Shown piece by piece: positions 22,477-32,127 of a stretch of 64,000 nucleotides of DNA (positions within the stretch are counted from its first letter, which is position 1; each line of letters begins with the position of its first letter). Origin of the DNA: Staphylococcus aureus (GTDB lineage Bacteria > Bacillota > Bacilli > Staphylococcales > Staphylococcaceae). The notes below the pieces were generated by a model. The model had not been told where the DNA came from and made no database searches. It saw nothing but the letters and a program-made list of their open reading frames with translations. The stretch is from NCBI RefSeq assembly GCF_001027105.1, contig NZ_CP011526.1, positions 2,604,001 to 2,668,000 of the forward strand, in the 5' to 3' direction. The translations under genes were made by a program, and so were the position numbers.

Positions 22477-23973
22477 TTAGTTTTCGTAGTAACCTAATTC
22501 TAAGTCTTTTGAAGTTTGTTTACGGATTTTTCTCATTAATTTTTCGTCTTCAATTAATGATTCACCGTATGATGGAATCATTTTCTTAATTTTAGGTGCC
22601 CATTCAGTTTTGTATTCAGGGAAGTTACGTTCTAATACTTCTAACGCAACTGAAACTGAAGTTGAAGCCCCTGGTGATTCACCTAATAATGCAATTACAG
22701 TGTGGTCTTGTGAGTTAACCACTTCTGTACCGAATTGGATGAATCCTTTACCGTGTTCAGGTGTATCTTTGATAACTTGTACACGTTTACCAGCAGTGTA
22801 TAATTGCCAATCTTCATTACGTGCTTCTGGATAGAAAGTACGTAAGTGGTTCATACAACCTTCTTTTGTCATAATTACTTGGTCAAATGAGTATTTAATT
22901 AAAGGTAAGTTTTTAACTGCTGCTGCTAATAAAGTTGTAATGTTGTATGTTTTAACAGACTTGAATAAATCTAAGTTAGAACCATTTTTCAAGAATTTAG
23001 GTCCAACATTAGCAAATGGTCCAAATAATAATGTTCTTTGACCATCAATGTAACGCGTATCTAAATGAGGTACAGTCATTGGTGGTGTACCAGGTGGCTC
23101 TTTACCATAAACTTTGGCATCGTGTTGTTCAATAACTTGTGGGTTTGTACAAGCTAAGAATTGACCACTGATAGGGAATCCACCCAAATGTTTACTTTCA
23201 GGGATACCTGTTTTTTGTAATAATGGAATTGCTCCACCGCCAGCACCGATGAATACGTAGTCAGTTACTTGTTTGAATTTCTCACCAGTTAGGCGATTTT
23301 TAACAGTAACTTCCCATTGACCATTTGATAATTGTTCAAAATCAACAACTTCATGGTTAAATTGCACTGTAGCATTTGGATGTGCTTCAATGCTTTTAGC
23401 CATTTTACGTGTTAATTCACCGAAGTTTACATCTGTACCTTCGTCAATTTTACTTGCCGCCATGATACCAGGGTTATCTTCACGGCCTTTCATCATCAAT
23501 GGAATCCATTTTTTCATTACTTCGATGTCTTCAGTATATTCGATATTATCGAACATAGGGAAAGCTTTCATCGCTTCGTAACGATCTTTTAAGAATTTAA
23601 CATTGTTTTTACCTCTAACATAACTGATGTGTGGTAATGGATTGATAAATTCTCTTGGGTTCTCGATGCTACCGCTTTTCACTAAGTGACCCCAGAATTG
23701 TTTTGAAATCTCAAACTCTTCGTTAATCACTTTCGCTTTTTCGATGTCGATAGAACCATCAGGTTGTAAAACTGTGTAGTTCAACTCACATAATGCTGCA
23801 TGACCCGTACCAGCATTATTTCTTTCGTTTGAACTTTCGATTGCAGGACGATCCAAGCGTTCGTAAACGTGGATATTCCAGTCTGGCTCAATTTCTTTTA
23901 ACATTGAACCAAATGTTGTGCTAAGTACACCGGCTCCAATTAAAACGATGTCTTTACTATTAGACTTAGCCAT
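22477..23973 (-). CDS. mqo2: Malate:quinone oxidoreductase family 2 / lactate:quinone oxidoreductase
   Basis: 498 aa. FAD-dependent, membrane-associated. N-terminal dinucleotide-binding motif IVLIGAGVLSTTFG and the family's NERNNAGTGHAALCELNY stretch. In S. aureus the Mqo2 paralogue has been reported to act as a lactate:quinone oxidoreductase (Lqo) needed for growth on L-lactate during nitric oxide stress; Mqo1 is the malate enzyme. ATG at 23973 follows GGAGAGGTG. The nearby ldh2 supplies lactate, though they are not co-transcribed. Confidence 0.93.
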   Translation of the reverse strand: MAKSNSKDIVLIGAGVLSTTFGSMLKEIEPDWNIHVYERLDRPAIESSNERNNAGTGHAALCELNYTVLQPDGSIDIEKAKVINEEFEISKQFWGHLVKSGSIENPREFINPLPHISYVRGKNNVKFLKDRYEAMKAFPMFDNIEYTEDIEVMKKWIPLMMKGREDNPGIMAASKIDEGTDVNFGELTRKMAKSIEAHPNATVQFNHEVVDFEQLSNGQWEVTVKNRLTGEKFKQVTDYVFIGAGGGAIPLLQKTGIPESKHLGGFPISGQFLACTNPQVIEQHDAKVYGKEPPGTPPMTVPHLDTRYIDGQRTLLFGPFANVGPKFLKNGSNLDLFKSVKTYNITTLLAAAVKNLPLIKYSFDQVIMTKEGCMNHLRTFYPEARNEDWQLYTAGKRVQVIKDTPEHGKGFIQFGTEVVNSQDHTVIALLGESPGASTSVSVALEVLERNFPEYKTEWAPKIKKMIPSYGESLIEDEKLMRKIRKQTSKDLELGYYEN

Positions 23974-24268
23974 TGGTTTCACCTCTCCAAAAATTGTAAA
24001 TGTGTATCATCAATATGAAAGTTACATAAAACTGACATATTTCTTTAAAATATCAACGCCATTGATAACTTCCTGTTTTAATTGATACGCTGTAACAAAA
24101 TACTATAGTTAGTGCTTACATGTATATGTTAAAGCAAGCAGTGGTAAATGTAAATTATAATTATTCATTAACTTTGCAATATATTAAATCTTTTATTCAT
24201 AGAAGATAAATATCAAATCAATCATAATTATTTGACAACAAATAGCTAACGATTGTTTTAATCTACAT

Positions 24269-24598
24269 TTGGCTTATAGCATTTTAAACCTATACTCTAT
24301 TTTGATACAATATAAGTGTAAAATCAATCATAAAAAGGATATTCAATATCTGCATCCAAGAAAAACATTACAATTACCTTTAATATTGAAAATTATTTTG
24401 AATCTTGCACTTATAGGTATTGTAATTATCGTTCTAACACATACTGAGTTTCAACTTAATGCCGGTGATAGTAATGTGTTTTTATTAAACTGGGATATTC
24501 GAGGTTTAACATCTTATATTTTCTCATTCTTAATACTGGTTGCGCTTGTTTCTAAACTAATTTTAATATTTATAACTAGACGACAAAGAACATCATAA
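24269..24598 (+). CDS. Small membrane protein, uncertain start
   Basis: Up to 109 aa with two membrane segments (LPLILKIILNLALIGIVIIVL and a segment near the C-terminus) separated by a short extracytoplasmic loop. There is no in-frame ATG; only TTG at 24269 or 24302, neither with a good RBS. A weak AAAAAGGAT lies near 24335 before a possible CTG start. It may be a real staphylococcal protein with a rare start, or a decayed one. Confidence 0.45.
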   Translation: MAYSILNLYSILIQYKCKINHKKDIQYLHPRKTLQLPLILKIILNLALIGIVIIVLTHTEFQLNAGDSNVFLLNWDIRGLTSYIFSFLILVALVSKLILIFITRRQRTS

Positions 24599-24604
24599 AT
24601 AAAC

Positions 24605-24649
24605 AAGCAGTCCAGTGCGTATCATCATACCTTACGCATTGGACTGCTT
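24605..24649. terminator. Bidirectional terminator
   Basis: Arms AAGCAGTCCAGTGCGTA and TACGCATTGGACTGCTT (16 of 17 paired), between the convergent small membrane gene and mbcS. Confidence 0.85.
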
Positions 24650-24657
24650 TGCTATGT

Positions 24658-26256
24658 TTATTGATTGCTATCTTTTTGTTGTTGCCATTTTTCTATTTCA
24701 GCATCTCGTAGTTCAACACGACGAATTTTACCTGAGTTTGTTTTTGGTAAGTCGTCAACGAATTCAATCTCTCTCGGATATTTATATGGTGCAACTTCAT
24801 TTTTAACAAATTGTTGTAGTTCTTTAACTAACGTATCATCACCCGCAGTATGGTCCTGTAAAATAACGAATGCTTTAACAATATTTCCTCGTATATCATG
24901 AGGTTTTGCTACTACAGCACATTCTTTAACGGCTGGATGATTCGTTAACGCATCTTCAACTTCAAAAGGCCCAATCGTATAGCCTGAACTAATAATAATG
25001 TCATCTCGACGTCCTTCAAACCAGAAATAACCATCATCATCTACATGAGCTAAGTCACCAGTGATGTAGTATTTACCTGTTTGCGCTTTCGCCGTACGTT
25101 CTGGCTCTTTATAATACCCTTTGAAAAGTGCTGGCAAATCAAGTGGTACTGCAATATTCCCTTTCGTATTAGCAGGTACGCTATTCCCCTCATCATCTAC
25201 TACAGTGACCGAACTACCCGGAATGCCTTTACCCATTGATCCAATCCTCTGTGGTGTATCTTTTAAAAAGCCTATAAGCAAGGTACTTTCAGTCTGGCCA
25301 TATCCATCTCTTACAGTTAAATTAAAGTATTTCTTGAATTGTTCAACTACTTCTCGATTTAGTGGCTCACCTGCAGAAACGGCACTATGTAAATGCGTTA
25401 AGTCATAATCATTTAAGTTCTGTAATTTAGCCATCATACGATATTCTGTCGGTGTACAACATAAAACATTAATTTGATATTTTTGAAGCAATTCTAAGTA
25501 TGTTTCAGGACTGAACCTTCCATTAAATACAAAAGCAGTTGCACCTGAACCTAATACAGATAAGAAAGGACTCCATACCCATTTTTGCCAACCTGGTGCT
25601 GCTGTTGCCCAAACTAAGTCATCTTCATTAATACATAACCAATGTTTTGGTGCCATTTGTAAATGTGCAAATCCCCATCCATGACAATGTGTAACGGCTT
25701 TAGGATTGCCAGTTGTACCAGATGTATATGACAGAATCGCCATATCATCACGCGTCGTATCTGCCATTTCTAGTTTGTTACTTGCGTTTTCTTTTTCAGC
25801 TTCAAGTGAAATCCATCCATCTTTTTGACCGGCAATAACAAATTTAGTTAACGCATCATATTCTTTAATTTTTTCAAATTCAACTGTGAATGGCTCTAGT
25901 GCAATAACTGCATTAATTTCACCATGTGTGATACGGTATTGTAAATCTTTAGTTCTTAGCATTTCAGAACATGGAATGATTGCAACACCTAATTTTAAAG
26001 CAGCAATATATAATTCATACGTCGCAATAGATCGTGGCATCATAATGAGTACTTTATCGCCTTTAGATAAACCGTGCGATGCTAAAACATTACCTACTTT
26101 ATTAGACTGTTCAATGAGCTGTTGGTAAGTGACTGATATATCTTCGCCTTCAGTATTATGATATAAAATTGCCTTTTTATCTGGTATGTGGCTATATTTT
26201 TCGATTTCCGAAATAATGTTATATTTTTCAGGCGCGAATAGAGCTGACTTTTGCAT
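24658..26256 (-). CDS. mbcS: Acyl-CoA synthetase (branched short-chain carboxylic acids)
   Basis: 532 aa. ANL-superfamily motifs: LSYTSGTTGNPKAV (P-loop), GYGQTES, GYFWFEGRRDDII hinge, and the catalytic Lys in LPKTNSGKIRR. The family forms acyl-CoA through an acyl-AMP. The gene next to mqo2 in S. aureus has been described as methylbutyryl-CoA synthetase MbcS, which activates branched carboxylic acids for membrane fatty-acid synthesis; I assign it by this synteny. ATG at 26256 follows AAAGGAAG, 21 nt inside the longer open frame. Confidence 0.85.
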   Translation of the reverse strand: MQKSALFAPEKYNIISEIEKYSHIPDKKAILYHNTEGEDISVTYQQLIEQSNKVGNVLASHGLSKGDKVLIMMPRSIATYELYIAALKLGVAIIPCSEMLRTKDLQYRITHGEINAVIALEPFTVEFEKIKEYDALTKFVIAGQKDGWISLEAEKENASNKLEMADTTRDDMAILSYTSGTTGNPKAVTHCHGWGFAHLQMAPKHWLCINEDDLVWATAAPGWQKWVWSPFLSVLGSGATAFVFNGRFSPETYLELLQKYQINVLCCTPTEYRMMAKLQNLNDYDLTHLHSAVSAGEPLNREVVEQFKKYFNLTVRDGYGQTESTLLIGFLKDTPQRIGSMGKGIPGSSVTVVDDEGNSVPANTKGNIAVPLDLPALFKGYYKEPERTAKAQTGKYYITGDLAHVDDDGYFWFEGRRDDIIISSGYTIGPFEVEDALTNHPAVKECAVVAKPHDIRGNIVKAFVILQDHTAGDDTLVKELQQFVKNEVAPYKYPREIEFVDDLPKTNSGKIRRVELRDAEIEKWQQQKDSNQ

Positions 26257-26374
26257 AACTAACTTCCTTTCATACATCCACTTTTCCTGTGATGAACATT
26301 GTAATTTTATAAATGAATTATATACATCATACGCCTATCTTTACAGAATTTTCAATTAAATAGGGTTAAATACC

Positions 26375-26422
26375 AAAGTCCTCGACACTACACTTTGACA
26401 TGACGTAGCATTCAAGGACTTT
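26375..26422 (-). terminator. Weak terminator-like hairpin
   Basis: 8-bp arms AAAGTCCT/AGGACTTT downstream of the ABM-domain gene on the minus strand, without a strong T-run. Confidence 0.4.
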
Positions 26423-26449
26423 CAAATGATTGAGGGTTGATATCTCGGG

Positions 26450-26929
26450 CTAGACCATATCAGCTAATTCAATACGAATATTGTATGATAATTCACGATT
26501 AATTATTTTTACATCTGCACCTTTCGAAGTGCCACGATGCTTGTGTGTATGCTTGTACTCAGCTGAATTTTGCCAATGATAAAATGCTTGCCTATTTTCC
26601 CACAGCGTAATAATGATATAGTGTCTACCAGCTGTTCTAGGTCTTAAAAACCTTAATGCTTTAAATCCATCAACGTTTTTTAAATGCTTATTACGTCGCA
26701 AAAATTTTTGCTCGAATGTTTCTTCTTGTCCTTCGTTAATATATAAATGATTTAACACACATAATGAATCATTTGATAAATCATTTATCGCTTCTAGCAC
26801 ATCGTAATATGCAGTGTCATTATTTTTTTGTATTGTGAGACAATCATCCAGTTCTTCTATTACATAACTTCTATATTCATCATAAATTTTCATAATAAAT
26901 GCCTTCATTTCATTTATATTTTTGGTCAT
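26450..26929 (-). CDS. Antibiotic biosynthesis monooxygenase (ABM)-domain protein
   Basis: 159 aa. The C-terminal 95 residues look like an ABM ferredoxin-like domain (SLCVLNHLYINEGQEETFEQKF, then a strand and WENRQAFYHWQNSAEY), as in heme-degrading IsdG/HmoB and TRAP-like proteins. About 55 residues of unrelated acidic helix precede it. Start choice is uncertain: ATG at 26929 lacks a clear RBS, while ATG at 26893 has GAAGGC before it. No heme-ligand His can be assigned with confidence. Monocistronic. Confidence 0.75.
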   Translation of the reverse strand: MTKNINEMKAFIMKIYDEYRSYVIEELDDCLTIQKNNDTAYYDVLEAINDLSNDSLCVLNHLYINEGQEETFEQKFLRRNKHLKNVDGFKALRFLRPRTAGRHYIIITLWENRQAFYHWQNSAEYKHTHKHRGTSKGADVKIINRELSYNIRIELADMV

Positions 26930-27173
26930 ATTACTTTATATCTATTACTAATTCATTCCCGTATTTATTAATTACAATCATAGTTTGGCTTCTTTTTAAA
27001 AGATAAGACTTTGTAAAAAGTATTAATATTTCATGCAAATGGGGGACAGGAGTCGCCCACTATTTTTGTGTCTTCAATTTCATGATCATTATTTAACATT
27101 AGTCATGAAAATAGCCGACAACTTCATCTGTGAAATCACCGGCCTTTTATTTTAGCTAACTTTATTTCTGATT

Positions 27174-27386
27174 TTACGATTTTAATTGATCATACAGAGA
27201 AAGTGATCTTTTTACAATTTCTAAAAACTCATGATCTATATTGGACATTTGATGAAAATAAGACAAAATGTTTTCTGTTAGCTTCTCTTGTTTTGGGAAT
27301 GAATCATCTTCTTTAATCCAAATCGCTAATTCGCCTAATGGTGTTTTATCATCTTTAAATGTTTGTATATATTCGTAAAAGCTCAT
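27174..27386 (-). CDS. YozE family protein (UPF0346)
   Basis: 70 aa. The start SFYEYIQTFKDDKTPLGELA followed by DDSFPKQ and a small helical bundle is the YozE SAM-like fold. Role unknown; members are small cytoplasmic proteins of Firmicutes. Good RBS (GAGAAGGAAT) before 27386. Single gene. Confidence 0.88.
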   Translation of the reverse strand: MSFYEYIQTFKDDKTPLGELAIWIKEDDSFPKQEKLTENILSYFHQMSNIDHEFLEIVKRSLSLYDQLKS

Positions 27387-27614
27387 AGTATTCCTTCTCT
27401 CAATTTACTTATATAAATCCTACCACGAAAGCTTTCAAGAAAACACAATTAAATGTCTATTTAGTGAACTTTTTAAGGTTGTGCACTCTTTTAATGTCTG
27501 CCAATTAGGTCAATTAATCATCACAATGTACAATTAACTCTATTTTCAGTTCATATACTCACACACCGTTTTTGAACAACACATTAACTTCTCATTTAGA
27601 TAAAACGCAAAAAA

Positions 27615-27643
27615 GCCTGGCACCAATACAATAGATGCCAGAC
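27615..27643 (-). terminator. Intrinsic terminator of betA
   Basis: Stem GCCTGGCA/TGCCAGAC with CTTTTTTG following on the minus strand, 21 bp past the betA stop. Confidence 0.8.
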
Positions 27644-27663
27644 TAAGAGTCTACTATATAAAT

Positions 27664-29373
27664 TTATTTAGCGTATGGTTTTACTTCGATTGCACCTTCA
27701 TTTTCATCATGAACACCATGCTTATAATAATCAATATATTGTGGCTCTAAAGGCTTTCTGCCACGTATAATGTCTGCTGCTTTTTCAGCTAACATTAAAA
27801 CAGGTGCGTGTATATTGCCATTTGTCGTACGTGGCATAGCTGATGCATCAACTACACGTAAATTTTCCATACCGTGGACTTTCATTGTTAACGGGTCAAC
27901 TACTGCCATTGGATCTGAAGCAGGACCCATTTTAGCACTACAAGATGGGTGTAATGCTGTTTCACCATCTCTACGAACCCAATCAAGAATTTCTTCGTCT
28001 GTTTGCACTTCTGGTCCTGGTGAAATTTCTCCACCATTGAATGGATCCATTGCTTTTTGAGATAAGATATTTCTTGCTACACGAATTGCTTCTACCCATT
28101 CTTTTTTATCTTCTTCTGTTGATAAATAATTAAAGCGGATACTTGGTTTTTCGAATGGATCTTTAGATTTGATTTTCAAGCTACCACGAGAGTTTGAATA
28201 CATTGGTCCTACGTGAACTTGATAACCATGTGCGACCGCTGCCTTTTGACCATCATATCTTACAGCTATTGGTAAGAAATGGAACATTAAGTTAGGATAA
28301 TCAACTTCGTTATTTGAACGTACAAATCCGCCACCTTCAAAATGGTTAGATGCTGCTGCACCTGTACGTGTGAAAATCCATTGTAAACCAATAAATGGCA
28401 TGCGCTTGATATCTAAGCTTGGCTGTAATGATACAGGTTCCTTACATTTATGTTGAATGTATACCTCTAAGTGATCTTCAAAGTTTTCACCCACACCAGG
28501 TAAATGAACACGTGGCTCAATGCCTTTTGATTTTAGGAACTCTGAATCACCGATACCAGATAATTGTAGTAATTGTGGCGTATTGAATGCCCCACCAGAC
28601 AAAATGACTTCATTAGCATCGATGGTATGTAGTTTGCCATTTTTCTTATACGTAACACCAGTTGCTCTTCTACCTTCATAATGAATTTCAGTTACAAAGG
28701 CACGTGTTTCAACGGTTAAGTTTTTACGCTTCATCGCTGGATGTAAATATGCTCTTGAAGCTGACATTCGGCGACCACGATGTACTTGACTATCGAACGG
28801 TCCAAAACCTTCTTGTCTAAATCCATTCACATCAGGTGTTTTATGATAGCCTGCTTCAACACCTGCATCAAAGAATGACTGGAATAAAGGATTCGTTGCT
28901 GGCCCTCGTTTTAACTTAATTGGTCCATCATGGCCTCTAAATTTATCATAAGGCGCTGCACCGTATGTTTTTTCTAATTTTTTAAAATACGGTAAACAGT
29001 GCGCAAAATCCCAAGTTTCCATACCTTCTGGTTCTGCCCAGCCTTCATAGTCCATTGGATTACCACGTTGATAAATCATGCCATTAATCGAACTTGATCC
29101 ACCTAAAACTTTACCTCGGGCATGTGCTACTTTACGACCGCCCATATGTGGTTCTTCATCTGTTGAATAAATCCAATCGTAAAATTTATTGCCTGAAGGG
29201 AACATTAACGCAGCAGGCATTTGGATAAATAAATCCCAAAAATAATCACTGCGACCCGCTTCTAATACTAAGACTTCTTTATCTTTATCTTCACTCAGAC
29301 GATTACCTAGTACAGAACCTGCACTGCCTCCTCCAATGATGACATAATCATATGATTTGTTTTTGTTACTCAT
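27664..29373 (-). CDS. betA: Choline dehydrogenase
   Basis: 569 aa, GMC oxidoreductase. Oxidises choline to betaine aldehyde with FAD, linked to the respiratory chain. N-terminal FAD motif [22 protein letters not shown] signatures [18 protein letters not shown] and [17 protein letters not shown], and a catalytic His in the C-terminal domain. ATG at 29373 follows TTGGAGGTC; 36 extra residues of the longer open frame lack an RBS. Downstream of betB, same strand, 260-bp gap containing a hairpin. Confidence 0.96.
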
Positions 29374-29588
29374 CGTTATGACCTCCAAAGTTTGTTGTAT
29401 TTCAAAGTGAGTATTGCATGAAATATTTGTTAGTGGCTGATTGGTTATCGTTGAATTGCTAAACTTAGCTAACCAAAACACTCGCTTTTCCTTTTACGAT
29501 TGTTACTAACAGTAATGAAATAATCTATGATTCATTTTGCGTTTAGTCCAAATTATCAATCAACATTTCGCCACTTATACAAAACAAA

Positions 29589-29621
29589 GTGAGTGTCTTG
29601 TGTTCTTACAATGGCACTCAC
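29589..29621 (-). terminator. Hairpin between betB and betA
   Basis: Arms GTGAGTG and CACTCAC, with TTTGTTTTG on the minus strand. May attenuate read-through from betB into betA. Confidence 0.5.
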
Positions 29622-29633
29622 CTTATCTAATTT

Positions 29634-31124
29634 TTATTTGCTAAACCAATTCACTAATTGTGGATTTGTATTTGTTAAAATGTGTTTTGAAACAAGGTAC
29701 TCTTCTAAGCCTTCTTTGCCTAATTCTCTACCGATACCTGATTGTTTGTATCCACCCCATGGCGCTTGTGCAAAATATGGATGGAAATCATTAATCCACA
29801 CCGTTCCAAGTTTCAACTTGTTAGCAACGCGTTGTGCTTTTCCAATATCTTTAGAAAATACAGCACCTGCTAAACCATATATAGAATCATTCGCTAATTG
29901 AATCGCTTCTTGTTCAGTTTCAAAGCCTTCTACAGTAACGACAGGTCCGAAAACCTCTTCTTGTACAATACGCATTGACGTATCACAATTTGTAATGACT
30001 GTTGGCTCGAAGAATAGACCATCTTTTAAATCATCTCTATCTGGACGTTTACCACCAACAGCAATTGTTGCGCCTTCTGCTTTAGCTACATCCATATAAG
30101 ATTCGATCTTATTACGATGTTCTGTTGAAATCACTGGTCCCATTTCAGTATCAGCATCAAAACCATTACCTAATTTGATTTTTTTCACGCGATCAATAAG
30201 TGCTTGCTCAAATTTGTCTTTAATACTGTTTTGTACTAATATTCTTGATCCTGCTGAACAAACTTGACCTGCATGGAAATATCCACCATTTAACGCTTGG
30301 TCTACTGCCAATTCAAAATCAGCATCATCAAAGATAATGTTTGGATTTTTACCGCCAAGTTCCAAGGCAATATTCGTAACATTATTAGCAGCATTTTTCA
30401 TAATATGCTTACCAGTCTCAATGCCACCTGTAAATGATACAAGGTCAACCTCTTTATGACCTGACATTACGTCACCAACTTCAGAACCTGCACCTAGAAT
30501 AAGATTAATTGTTCCTTTAGGGAAACCAACTTCTTCCATTAATTCAAAAACACGTATTGTTGTTAATGGTGTAATTTCACTTGGTTTCATAACTAGTGAA
30601 CAACCCGTAGCAAGCGCTGGCGCAATTTTCCATGATGCTTGTAATAACGGATAATTCCAAGGTGTAATTTGTGTAACTACACCTACTGGTTCTTTAACAA
30701 TTTTGCTTTCTGTATCTGGAATTGGTGAATCAATCATTTCGCCACCGTCTTTATCTGCTAATCCAGCAAAATACATAAACACATTATGAATATCATCCAT
30801 ATCTGCATATGATTCTTCTAACGTTTTTCCAGTATCTAATGTTTCTAATCGTGCTAACGCTTCGCGATGTTCTTTAATCTTGTCCGCGATGGCACGTACT
30901 TTTTTACCTCTTGTTTCAGCAGTTTCTTGCGACCATTCACCAGACTCAAACGCACGTCTTGCAGCTAAGATTGCACGTTCTGCATCCTCTTTTGTCCCTT
31001 CAGAAACCGTAAATATCACTTCTTGATTGTAAGGATTGATAATATCTCTTGTATTTTTATTCGCGCTTTCAACCCACTCACCATCAATATATTGACGCTG
31101 AGATAAATGTTTTAAAAGTTCCAT
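29634..31124 (-). CDS. betB: Betaine-aldehyde dehydrogenase
   Basis: 496 aa. NAD(P)-dependent oxidation of betaine aldehyde to glycine betaine. Aldehyde dehydrogenase motifs: LELGGKNPNI (general base Glu), catalytic Cys in HAGQVCSAGSRI, and VTPWNYP-like TQITPWNYPLLQ for cofactor binding. RBS CGGAGG before ATG at 31124. First gene of betBA and divergent from gbsR/cudC; two operator-like repeats lie in the gap. Confidence 0.97.
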   Translation of the reverse strand: MELLKHLSQRQYIDGEWVESANKNTRDIINPYNQEVIFTVSEGTKEDAERAILAARRAFESGEWSQETAETRGKKVRAIADKIKEHREALARLETLDTGKTLEESYADMDDIHNVFMYFAGLADKDGGEMIDSPIPDTESKIVKEPVGVVTQITPWNYPLLQASWKIAPALATGCSLVMKPSEITPLTTIRVFELMEEVGFPKGTINLILGAGSEVGDVMSGHKEVDLVSFTGGIETGKHIMKNAANNVTNIALELGGKNPNIIFDDADFELAVDQALNGGYFHAGQVCSAGSRILVQNSIKDKFEQALIDRVKKIKLGNGFDADTEMGPVISTEHRNKIESYMDVAKAEGATIAVGGKRPDRDDLKDGLFFEPTVITNCDTSMRIVQEEVFGPVVTVEGFETEQEAIQLANDSIYGLAGAVFSKDIGKAQRVANKLKLGTVWINDFHPYFAQAPWGGYKQSGIGRELGKEGLEEYLVSKHILTNTNPQLVNWFSK

Positions 31125-31142
31125 TCAACAACCTCCGTTAAG

Positions 31143-31166
31143 TTTGTTAAATTTTTATTTAACGAA
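31143..31166. promoter_or_regulatory. GbsR/CudC operator-like repeat, site 1
   Basis: 24-bp element beginning TTTGTTAAATTTTTA and ending TTTAACGAA; the arms TTTGTTAAA and TTTAACGAA are an inverted repeat with one mismatch. Lies 19 bp upstream of the betB start, overlapping the likely promoter or leader. Confidence 0.55.
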
Positions 31167-31242
31167 TTTTACAAACTTATGTTAGCATAGAAATGAAAAA
31201 TGTGTCAATTTACAAAACAACTCAAGAATTAAGTTTTGTAAG

Positions 31243-31266
31243 TTCGTTAGATTTTTATTTAACGAA
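31243..31266. promoter_or_regulatory. GbsR/CudC operator-like repeat, site 2
   Basis: 24-bp element TTCGTTAG..TTTAACGAA with perfect TTCGTTA/TAACGAA ends, 22 of 24 positions identical to site 1 and exactly 100 bp from it. Located in the betB-gbsR divergent region. Confidence 0.6.
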
Positions 31267-31376
31267 ACATTTAACTTTAATGCTTTAAATATTTTTAATG
31301 TCTTTTTTTAGAAAAGGTTTTATAATGTATTAGTATTTATTTTAACGTGACCAAAATGATGTACGGAGGTGCAATG

Positions 31377-31940
31377 ATGACTCGTTCTCAGAACAAACAG
31401 CAACAATTAGAACAAGCAAAAGATATTGTAATTAATTCAATTGGACAGACAATGGATTTGTATGGCACTAATAGAAGTGTAGGAAACTTATATGGCACAA
31501 TGGTGTTTGAAGGCAGTATGACGCTTGATGAAATGCGTCATCAATTGCAAATGAGCAAACCAAGTATGAGTGCTGGCGTTAAGAAATTGCAGGAATTTGA
31601 TATTGTTAAACAACAATTTACGAGAGGAAGCCGCAAACAACATTTTATCGCCGAGAAAGACTTTTTCATCTTTTTCCGAAACTTTTTCACTAAAAAATTC
31701 CAGCGTGAAATTGACATCAATGTCGAAGCAGTAAAAGATGCTCAAGCTATTATCAATCCATTACTTGAAAGCAGTGATTTAACTGAAGCTGAAACACAAG
31801 AGGCACAAAAAATTAAAGCTCAGCTTGATCATACACATGTTTATTACGAATGGTTAGAACAGTTAACCGAAGCGATTGAAAGCGGTGAAATTTTCAAATA
31901 TTTCCCAATTCCAGAACAGCCTTCTGATTCTGAAAATTAA
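31377..31940 (+). CDS. gbsR: GbsR/CudC-type choline-responsive repressor
   Basis: 187 aa. MarR-like winged helix of the GbsR family (MTLDEMRHQLQMSKPSMSAGVKKL, about residues 42-65). In Bacillus and staphylococci such proteins repress choline uptake and oxidation genes and are relieved by choline. Divergent from betBA. ATG at 31377 is favoured (GGAGGTG with 5 nt spacing); ATG at 31374 is adjacent. Also named cudC in staphylococci. Confidence 0.9.
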   Translation: MTRSQNKQQQLEQAKDIVINSIGQTMDLYGTNRSVGNLYGTMVFEGSMTLDEMRHQLQMSKPSMSAGVKKLQEFDIVKQQFTRGSRKQHFIAEKDFFIFFRNFFTKKFQREIDINVEAVKDAQAIINPLLESSDLTEAETQEAQKIKAQLDHTHVYYEWLEQLTEAIESGEIFKYFPIPEQPSDSEN

Positions 31941-32005
31941 AATTGACTCAAACAACGACAATGATGATTATGCATGATAAAAACAATGCAATAGGTCCAC
32001 GAAAT

Positions 32006-32045
32006 AAACGGTAATTTCTATCTCAATAAATAGAAATTACCGTTT
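32006..32045 (+). terminator. Intrinsic terminator of gbsR
   Basis: Perfect 16-bp arms AAACGGTAATTTCTAT and ATAGAAATTACCGTTT followed by a T-rich stretch. Confidence 0.9.
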
Positions 32046-32127
32046 TTGTTTTATATGACAATCAATTATGGAGGTATTTTCTAGGGCTTTCTTAGATTCG
32101 TTACATTGCTTCGCCAATATATTTCAA

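Noticed and set aside
26346..26360. CodY-like AATTTTC half-site upstream of mbcS
   Set aside because: AATTTTCAATTAAAT has four mismatches to the CodY consensus in AT-rich DNA; too weak to annotate although CodY control of mbcS would make biological sense.
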